Assembly: GCA_014529385.2 (NCBI GenBank)
Contig: CM043953.1
Coordinates: 82,871,838-82,935,837, forward strand
Length of the DNA: 64,000 nucleotides
Direction: 5' to 3'
DNA from: Adiantum capillus-veneris
Taxonomy: Eukaryota; Streptophyta; Polypodiopsida; Polypodiales; Pteridaceae
Part shown: positions 56,215-64,000 of the stretch, piece after piece
How the letters are laid out: each line of letters opens with the position of its first letter
Numbering within the stretch: the first letter of the stretch is position 1
Translations under genes and position numbers: made by a program
Notes under the pieces: model-generated
The model's database searches: none
The model's input: the letters and a program-made list of their open reading frames with translations, nothing else
What the model was told of the DNA's origin: nothing

Positions 56215-56465
56215 GCACAAGTGATAAGGACTATCCGAAACAGCAAGTTCAAGAAGTACCAAATTGGTACTGTAATAGTGGACAGACGTGCACCCAAGTT
56301 CAAGAGTACCAAAAAGTACCAAATTTGGTACTTTAATGCACATATAGTGAGGACAACTGAAACAGTAATGTAACGAAAGGTAACATACCAACACAGAACC
56401 AGATAGAGAGAACAGATAAAGCTCAGGGCCAAAAAATCAAGTTGACTCACTAAAAATCACATAGT
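56215..56465. repeat. Right arm of the internal inverted repeat
   Basis: Reverse complement of 54465-54760 without that arm's extra tandem copies; contains GTACCAAATTTGGTAC at 56316-56331. It lies between the FCP1-like exon and the acidic exon. Confidence 0.85.
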
Positions 56466-57739
56466 GCACAATACAACAGATTCTCACTGGCTACAGTTTG
56501 CATGCACGGGATAATTGATCATGGGCACGATTGCACTGGCTACAGTTTGCATGCATGGGATAATTGATCATGGGATAATTGATCACGGGCACGATTGCGC
56601 TTCTTTCTCTGCAAACCGAAAAGTTCCTGCAGGGTCGTGGAATCAAGGGAATCACCTCTCCGCTTCAAAACAGCATTGGCAACAGTAGAGTCAATGCCCC
56701 CGTCAGTGCTGTCCACAACAGTATCATTCGCAAGTACTTCTTCCTGATCATCCTCGGCCTCCCTCTGATATTTGTTTCCTTCCGACCCCTCTTTGGCCTC
56801 CCCTTCACTCCCCTTTGTGGTTTCCACGCCCTCTCCAACACCACCCTTCATGGCTTCGTCCTCCGTCCCTTTGGGTTCTTCCTCTCCCTTCTTGGCCATT
56901 GCATCATCGAGCTTTGTGTTGGCAGCATCCCGGCTTTCCTCCGCATCCAGCTCCACAACAACAGGGACTTTACCTTCCTCCTTGTCCTTAGTCTTTTTAC
57001 CATCTCTGGCCTCCTCCTCACTTTTACTTTCGATGTCACCTGTGTTTTTATCATCTCTGGCCTCCTCCTCACTTTTACTTTCTCTATCACCTGTTGCCTC
57101 ACATCTTTGCCCTGTCACATTGTCTTTCCCTATAGAATTACCTTGCTTCAGATCATGGAGAACATCTGATATCTCCCTTGTCACCTCATCCACGTCCCAT
57201 ATTCGACTTGCAGCCGACTTTGTGGCGTGCTCGTTAGCAACTGCAGCATCCTGCTCCTCTGCAAACACAAAGAAAGACAACACATACTAACTTGTATGAA
57301 AACCTCACTGAGTTGCAAGTGCGCATATGTATTTATACATACTTACTCTTGACAACTTGAAGCCCATTGGACCAGGACTTTGCCAAATCAGAGATTACCA
57401 TATTACAACTCGGCTTGACACACTGATCCCTGCTTTGTAACAGAGCACTGAAGCACAAGGGATGATACTGGTGTCGGCACTCTAGCATGAAGGTTCCAAC
57501 TACATGTGCGCACTCCAAGGGCTCACCGCATGCAACACACATACCAAACACCGGGATCACATTTACCGAATCATTAACCTGGGGCCTAGGATATAGCATG
57601 AACCTCTTCCCAAGCCTAATATCAGACAACATCTCCTTCACAAATAGGGTATGCTCTTGACCTTCCTTCCATTTTTTCTCCAGAGTGTCATACTCAGCCT
57701 GTTGACAACCAGCGGTCCCAATTAGTTGCAAAAACTACC

Positions 57740-58660
57740 AAGAAGTCATACCGAGACTGGTACTTCTAAGTAATGTACTACCAAACATAACCCAAACTAC
57801 CAAAACCACCAAACTCGGGAATCATATAGTACCAAAAACATATAAATACCCTCAATGCAGAACTAAACTACCCAAACCTTATCAAAACTACAAAAAGCCA
57901 CTTTTTGCAGCACTTTCAAATAGTACCTAAAAGTACCAAAACTACCAAAATCAAACTACCAAAGCCACTTTTTGCAGCACTTTCAAATAGTACCAAAAGT
58001 ACCAAAACTACCAAATCAAACTACCAAAGCCACTTTTTGCAGCACTTTCAAATAGTACCTAAAAGTACTAAAAGTAACAAAAGTACCAAAATCAAACTAC
58101 CAAAACCACATTTTGTAGCACTTTCAAATAGTACCTAAAAGTACCAAAAGTACCAAAATGACCAAAATGACCAAAATCGAACTTTCAAGTAGTACCAAAA
58201 CTACCAAGACTACCAAAGAAACACTTTTTGCAGCACTTTCAAAAACTACCTTCAAGTACCAAAATTACCAAAATTACCAAAATCAAACTACCAATTACAC
58301 TTTTGCAACACTTTCAAATAGTATCTAAAAGTACCAAAACTAGAAAAACTACCAAAGCTATCAGAATAAAACTATCATAACACCTTTTGCAGCACTTTCA
58401 AAAAGTACCTTAAAGTACCAAAACTACCAAAAAGTACCAGAAATACCAAACCATAAGACAGAAGGAAACCATAAACTACCTAGAATAAAAACAGTTCTAC
58501 CATAAGTACCTAACACTACCAATCCCACCAAACCAAGTATAAACAGTTCTATCAAAGGTACCTAACACTACCAATCCCACAAACCAAGCATAAACAGTTC
58601 TACCAAAGGTACCTAACACTACCAATCCCACCAAACCAAGCATAAACAGTTCTACCAAAA
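57740..58660. repeat. GTACCAAA-rich minisatellite filling intron 2 of the minus-strand gene
   Basis: Units of about 66 bp (CACTTTTTGCAGCACTTTCA, AATAGTACC, then ACCAAAACTACCAAA) start near 57899, 57965, 58030 and 58105, then diverge. From about 58500 a 58-bp unit (ACAGTTCTACCAAAGGTACC) repeats three times. Confidence 0.88.
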
Positions 58661-59506
58661 ACTCCCAAAACTACCAGCACATGTTGCTATAGAATCTCCT
58701 TGTCGAGCAATGACGTATCTCCATTGATTTTGTATTGGCGTAGCATCCTTCGATTGGCAGCCAAATCAGCTTCTATCAATTGATTTCTATGTCATCGCCA
58801 GTGTTGGCCTCTCTCAGTGTTTCCAACTGGGTCTCATATTCCTTGATGTCGTCCATAATCTGCTTGACAAGTTTATTGGAACCCTCCGCCCTCAAGAGTG
58901 TTTTCTTCTTCTGCTTCAGAGACATTGTCAGCTCTTTCAGCCTATCGGCTACCCCCACACATGTCCGAGGGACTCTCCCAACCATAGCTTCAAGGTCTGC
59001 AATATAATAAGGTGTCTTCTCCTCATGACGCTGTGGGGGGACGGGGTGGCCTCCTTGGGACGCACCATTTGCCTTTCGCCAATTCTCAACCTTCTTTTCC
59101 AAGCATCCTGGTCGGGAGGAACACATGTTGAGTACACTCTCACCAAACCTGGCCCATGCAACCCTGTGGCCCGCAGGGTCCTTTGTGGATGCATGACACT
59201 TCTCATATGCAAAATAGCGGGAAAATTTTGTAGTGATCTCCCCACATGATGGTGGGGCTTGGTACACCTTATGGAACAGGAACCTGCATTCATCTTGAAG
59301 CCGTGGCTGCACGTGATTTAAGTAAATCTTTGTCTTCTTCTGGCTGGAATGCCTGAATATAGTGAGCCATTGGTCATCGGGGATGTCATCTTCCGTAAGA
59401 TCCTTTGGAAGCACCCCCTCCATGCTCAATCCATACTCATCATGAAGCTCTTGCGTTGTATAGCAGAACTTTGTCAAGATAGGATACTCCTCCATCTTGT
59501 TTTTTC

Positions 59507-60018
59507 CTGCGATGTGGAAACAACATGCAAGTAAAGACATGCCCTCATTCCAGCAGTCCAAATACCTGATTATTCACCCTATATGCCTCATTTCAGTTGT
59601 GCAAAACAAAACACATGGAATGAAATGAATGTATCTCATTCAAGTGAAAATTGCAAAATTCAGTTGTGTACAGAGCCAAATTTGGTAGTGGTTAGTACCA
59701 AATTTGGTACTAACCAAATTTGGTTATGTTGACAACCCTACAGAGCTTCAACTTTGTGCTATGCTCATGCACAGCATATACTGATTTTTTCACTTGCATG
59801 CATGCAAGTTAGCAATCTAAAGAGCAGCTTATCCACTTGTAACTTTGTAACTTTCCTAAACCTTAAATTCCTAAGAAAATCCCGAACATGCACATGTACT
59901 TGCTGCATGCAAAAAAAGAAAATTCAGACCTCATCAGATAAAAGACATGCAGAAGCTTGCATGCATGGAAAAGAAAATGGTAAATCACCAAAAAACGCAG
60001 AGCTCTCATAGCACCTAC
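59507..60018 (-). other. Intron 1 of the minus-strand transposon gene
   Basis: 512 bp, GT...AG on the minus strand. It contains ACCAAATTTGGTA motifs at 59675-59730, including a perfect GTACCAAATTTGGTAC at 59695-59710. No coding sequence. Confidence 0.6.
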
Positions 60019-60580
60019 CTTTAGATGTTGTAGATGATCGTGGAGTCTCATCATCGGCAAAAAGAGGCCAAGGCTTAAATGAAGTCTCCACGGACACAGC
60101 AGGTTTCTCCCTCTCCACAAAGGAGGCCCCCTTGCTAGCCCTCGTATTTGGGGTGTCGATGTTCCGAGGGGATTTTTCATCCATTTTCCTCTTCTTCTTC
60201 TTCCCATTGTCCGGTGACGCTTTGGCTATTGATTTCCTCGCTGGCGTCCTCATCTTCCTGATTGTGAGTAGACGGGGAGCTTGTTACCTGCAACTGTAGT
60301 GGTTTGCAGAAGGCGCTGTAGTAAGAGAGCAAGGCGGAAGCTGGAAAATGTGTTGAGAAACTGCGCCACTCACAAACGCATGGTAGTGTAATGGGACTTT
60401 TGGCACGGTTTCAAAACACCACTCGCATTACTTATTGCCCCACCCACGTTTTCTTTCACGGAAAGTTTAAATCATACAAATTTCCCTCCTACCATTCTTT
60501 AACATAGATGGAAAAAAGGTTCCCTCCAAAGTGTGGACATATGTAGAAGTACCAACCAGGTAGAAGCAAAATAGGTCCTT

Positions 60581-60611
60581 TTTTTGTACCACCAAACCAT
60601 GCTTTCACCCA
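60581..60611 (-). repeat. Right terminal inverted repeat of the DNA transposon
   Basis: Reverse complement begins TGGGTGAAAGCATGGTTTGG then TGGTACAAAAA; pairs with 49553-49583. Confidence 0.88.
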
Positions 60612-60613
60612 TA
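60612..60613. repeat. TA target duplication of the DNA transposon, right
   Basis: TA directly after the terminal repeat, followed by TCTATACCCGTGGCTC of the interrupted leader. Confidence 0.65.
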
Positions 60614-60934
60614 TCTATACCCGTGGCTCAAATATTATTTATTGCAAGGAATAGAAGAGAGGGTTCAATAGAGCCATGATAGCACCGATTCCTGTCCAGC
60701 TTCTAATAGCTCAATAATGGTTAAGACATAGGCAAGCCCCGTAGGAATTCATTATTAAGACCATAGCTCTTGACGGTATTCCCATTAGTAACTACATAAA
60801 GTAGGTGTGCTTCAAGGATGAAAAATCCCTGTTCTACTTACTCTTTTGCAATTAATAACACCAACCATTTGTAGCAAGTTTGAGGACCTCTCTTCTTGAG
60901 AAAGAAAAGAGAAACCAATAGCTCCAATACCTAA
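60614..60934 (-). other. C-family leader and decayed primer site (relic)
   Basis: Aligns with element C's leader at about 16925-17236 (shared GCAAGGAATAGAAGAGAGGG, CAGCTTCTAATAGCTCAATA, CCAACCATTTGTAGC). The primer site is decayed to GCTCCAATACC on the plus strand. Confidence 0.85.
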
Positions 60935-62082
60935 TGTATTATTTAATGCACTAGTAACTTGTGTGTAGCAGAAATTGATAACATAGTGAGCATTTCATTA
61001 AGAACAAGTTCCTAATGAGCATAGAGAGAGTACTTAATTTGAGAAAGCAACTTAGCAATTTACACCTAGCTAATTTGGCATTGACAATACTTGAAAAGAG
61101 AGAGAAACAGAACAATTGACAAAAATTGAGGACCGGATTTACATGGAGCCGATCCCTTCTCCATAAAGGCTTTGTATTATAGCTTCTCCCATAGAGGGAG
61201 ACTTTTGTACAAAACAATTCTAGTGTTCCTTGACAAAACTCATTGGTGCAATGAAGATGGAAGCTTCATGCACCAAATTATTTTTGAAAAACACACCTAG
61301 TGTCCCTAGCCTCAGTCCCAAGACCTCAAACACCTTCAAAAATGGTGAGAGCTAGCAAGGAATGAGGATAGATTGAGAGGAAGAAAAGGTATCTTATGAG
61401 AAAGAAGTATTCTCCTCACATAATCACTCTAATAGCATAGATTAGCTTAGTAATTAGCATGGTAGAGGAGATGAGCATGCCATTGAATCTTGGCTCTTGG
61501 TTGGATTTGCATTCCATAGCCAAGAGTTGTTGGTGTATGCCTCTACTTCTCAATGCTTGGAGAAGGAGATGGAGTTCTTCTTGCACACATGAGTTGTGTG
61601 TGTGTGTGGCAATGAGTTAGAGTAAAATTAATCCTTTTCCCTCATCTTGGTCGACCCATATTGCTATTTGCTCATGCTGGCATCCTATTGGCTCCAACAA
61701 AGCTTAGCCAATGACAATTTAGAAGCATAATTGCTAGCCTTGTGACATGTGTCCCTAGTTTCCCTTTTGTAAGAGCTTTAGGTGATCAAATAGTTAAATT
61801 AAACTCTCATTGGACCTCTTAGTCTTCTGAATCAGGCAAGCCATTGGGCTGTTGAATGCTCATTGGACCCCTTGGTAGACTGTCCAATAGTCTTCTAGGG
61901 AGCTTAATTTCTATTGGTTCTTTTGTCAAGAATTTTTACAGTGACTAGACTAATTTTACTCTAGCCTAATTCTCATTGGTCCACCTCTACGGCCATCCAA
62001 TAGGATTTGATGGGAGGTTGGGGGCAATTGTCCTAGGAGCCTAACATGTGTCTAGTATTTCCTTTATGTAAAGGGGGATCCT

Positions 62083-62125
<43 letters not shown>

Positions 62126-62494
62126 TGTGTGTGTCTGTTTCTCTCTCATCCCCTACAATAAGGGCTAGCCCCCTCCATCCTAGGGATGTGGGAAGACTTG
62201 TTAGTCTTCCCATGACCATCCAATTTTTCCCTTGCTTTGGCCATTGGATAAAAGAGTTAATTTTTGGAACCTTAGCCTATTGAAGTCTTAATGGAGCTGA
62301 ACCTTAAATCTTTTAAATCCCCATTGAAGCACATTTCTCTTTTGCAGGCTGTCCCCCTTTGGATCCCTGACAGAGACCGGTCTGGCAGCCTTACCAATAT
62401 TCTAGCTTTTACTCCCTTGGTACTTCCTCATATTAAATGATCAATTTAACATGAGAAAATCATTTGGGAGTATTAAATATTAGTTTTTATGACA
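60935..62494 (-). repeat. Old C-family 5' LTR (relic)
   Basis: About 1560 bp, starting TGTATTATTTAATG and ending TTATGACA, matching the C LTRs along the whole length with many substitutions and indels. It keeps facing ATTGG/CCAAT pairs and carries a (GA)n(GT)n run at 62085-62134 where C has a short GT run. With the leader and gag pieces it represents an older relative of C. Confidence 0.88.
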
Positions 62495-62501
62495 TAAGCT
62501 C

Positions 62502-64000
62502 TTGGGAACAAACTTTGGAAAAGGTGGGATAAATAAGGTACTTGAGGACATGGCTTCTAGCCATGTTGTCTTGATGGTTGAGGCAACTGCCTATGGGTTG
62601 AAGGTGGAGCCAATTAACAAGAAAGGAATCAAGTTTGGAGAAGAAGCATCATATGATGATATTGGAGACTTGTGGCCATGTGCAACAAAATTGGCTATGA
62701 AGGTTAAGGTGACTAAAGAGGTTTCCCATGAAGCTAGAGATTGCATTCGACTAAAAATAGGTTGGAATGACCCCGTAGATTCTTTGTCAGTGTATGTGTA
62801 CATTTCCAAATGTCAAGCTAGTGAGGCCATTGTTGAAGAGAAATGTAGAAGTGAAAATGTGATGAAGGGCCTTTAAAAAGGGCCACAAGAAGTGGAGGTA
62901 GAAATAACATAGTGCCTCTTAGAGCAGATTCTGCACAATAGATGCCTATCCTTGAAGTGTCTATGTAGGAAGCCTCCAAAGAAAAGAATATGGAAGCAAC
63001 CAAAGGTAAAGCAAAAAATCCATCTTACAATCTCCATTTTGATATAGATGCAACAACAGATCTCAGAAACGTTTTTGAAGAAAGGATTTTGAGCAATTAG
63101 GTGGAATTTACCTTGGGTGAAGTCCTTGGCATAGCAAAGCGGGAGTTCCATGAATAAATAATTGATATTACTAAGAGAAAGCGACAATCTCTTACTGAAT
63201 CTATCCATGTACATGGTGAAGAAGAGACTTTAAATGCATAGGGAGTACACGTCTATGGGAGAGCTAGGTGATGAACTATTATTGGATGCTACAAGTCTAG
63301 GGGAGAAGTAAAACAATTTCGCTTCTTTGATGATGAAGATGAAGGTGAGACCACTCATAAGAGTTATTACTCAAAGAGTCATTGGGAAAGAGAAAACTCT
63401 AAGACCTTGGTAAAAGTGGGAGACTTAGAAGAGCCATACATTGCGTTGATAGATCATGGATCAGATATTAACCTCATGTCAAAGAGTCTATATCAAAAGG
63501 GAAAATGGCCAATTGATGTAAATCATGGATCAATGATCTGTGCAACAAACAATTCATCAGAAGAGCTGTACGGAGCTTGTCCAAATGTAAGGGTGACTAT
63601 AGGGGATGTGAAAGATGATCAAAGTTTCTTCGTACAAAAGATGTCTACTTACCCTCTTATCCTTGGGTAGCCATACATCGTTGCTACACATTGGAAACAA
63701 AGGTGATGGATGATGGGTCAGCTTATAACAGGACAGAGAGCAAGGATGAGAAGCATGCAGTCGAATTCCTTACTATTTGTGTGGACCATAAAAGGAACTA
63801 TGAAATTCTTAGAGAGCAACACAGGGATATGAAAGGCTTTTGCCATGTACTATCGAAAAGTATTATTGCATTGGTACAAGAAGAGATAAGTTCTTGTATG
63901 ATGTCTACACAAAGGAAATGTTTTCTATAGGTCTTGTAGGACTAACAAACTATGGATCTATTGATTTTACTAAGTGTGAGGACTTAAAGAGGGGTGAACG
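62502..64000 (+). pseudogene. Gag-protease relic of another Ty3/gypsy family
   Basis: A broken plus-strand reading stretch running off the window. 62502-62876 encodes an unrecognised gag-like segment (MASSHVVLMVEATAYGLKVE). 63040-63180 gives NLHFDIDATTDLRNVFEERI and VEFTLGEVLGIAKREFHE. 63407-63670 is a retropepsin: EEPYIALIDHGSDINLMSKS with D-H-G at the catalytic turn, then LYGACPNVRVTIGD and YPLILG. The following METKVMDDGSAYNR and QFLT-like sequence is typical of the same plant family. Stops and shifts show it is inactive; RT may lie beyond 64000. Confidence 0.7.

Larger units (their letters stand above)
56540..60253 (-). pseudogene. Multi-exon gene of the DNA transposon (basic, coiled-coil, RING-like and acidic regions)
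   Basis: Model: exon 1 60253-60019 (MRTPARKSIAKASPDNGKKK, basic, NLS-like); exon 2 59506-58675; exon 3 57698-57347; exon 4 57258-56540. Introns have GT...AG, and the phases agree at 60019/59506 and 57347/57258. Exon 2 encodes an unrecognised domain (LQDECRFLFHKVY, RFGESVLNMC) and a coiled coil (LKELTMSLKQKKK), then NQLIEADLAANRRMLRQYKI after a frameshift near 58785 and a TAG at 58687-58689. Exon 3 has a RING-like set (CVACGEPLECAH, LECRHQYHPLC, CVKPSC). Exon 4 is E/K-rich and acidic. No function can be named; a nuclear chromatin or DNA-binding partner of the transposase is a guess. It ends CKL-stop unless spliced onward to 56111. Confidence 0.6.
49553..60611. mobile_element. 11-kb DNA transposon carrying a transposase and a minus-strand multi-exon gene
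   Basis: Ends are inverted repeats of about 31 bp starting TGGGT(C/G)AAAGCATGG then TTTGGTGGTAC, with one mismatch and a short A-run difference. The element interrupts a recognisable C-family leader, which fixes both boundaries and a TA duplication. Inside: a plus-strand two-exon transposase (49982-54385), an FCP1-like segment (55369-56111, minus), and a minus-strand gene with at least four exons (56540-60253). Introns and spacers are packed with GTACCAAA-type repeats. The transposase resembles a DDE type known to me mainly from animal repeats (AENYS...QNEIQS.HW, DG.ASQFK, HGKG..DG.G..VKR). I cannot name the superfamily with confidence. Confidence 0.82.

Noticed and set aside
56579-57290. Plus-strand Ser/Leu-rich hydrophobic frames
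   Set aside because: Antisense shadow of the acidic exon, whose intron phase supports the minus strand.

Overview
This window is a dense nest of transposable elements from a large, repeat-rich land-plant nuclear genome. The evidence is plant-type Ty3/gypsy and Ty1/copia elements primed by plant initiator-Met and Asp tRNAs, a chromodomain integrase, tropinone-reductase-like and DEAD-box helicase remnants with plant-type introns, many (CT)n/(GA)n tracts, and stop codons that often look like C-to-T decay. The species cannot be fixed from sequence alone; a fern or other seed-free plant is possible but unproven. No intact ordinary host gene was found.

Layout. 1-21313 is the visible part of a minus-strand Ty3/gypsy element (A) with a tRNA-Asp primer site; its 3' LTR lies left of the window. 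A is split by a complete, apparently young 8.9-kb chromovirus (C, 9920-18829) with near-identical 1593-bp LTRs, a 5-bp target duplication and one 1649-codon gag-pol ORF. A itself ends at 21313 inside the gag of a related plus-strand element (B, 21314 to about 26100), so insertion order is B, then A, then C. A carries, after its integrase, a second retropepsin-like domain and a tail of W-x-P-K motifs. B keeps gag, protease and the W-x-P-K tail but has lost RT, RNase H and integrase.

27-32 kb holds a degraded DEAD-box helicase fragment beside an LTR, a protein-kinase pseudogene with two in-frame stops, and an array of about 175-bp repeats. Two related Ty1/copia elements follow (D, 33665-39118, inserted in a (CT)n tract; E, 42171-47682, with target duplication AAATC), with a tropinone-reductase-like pseudogene between them. 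Fragments of an old C-family relative at 31951-32203, 49171-49550 and 60614-62494 can be read as one element later split by two large insertions.

The most interesting unit is an 11.06-kb DNA transposon (49553-60611) with about 31-bp terminal inverted repeats and a TA target duplication. It has a two-exon plus-strand transposase (broken by frameshifts, a stop, and an apparent Asp-to-Asn change at the first catalytic position), a multi-exon minus-strand gene encoding basic, coiled-coil, RING-like and acidic segments, and an FCP1/NLI-phosphatase-like segment. Introns and intergenic DNA in both halves are filled with repeats built on GTACCAAA, including the palindrome GTACCAAATTTGGTAC, which resembles part of its own terminal repeat. 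The window ends in a plus-strand gag-protease relic of another Ty3/gypsy family.
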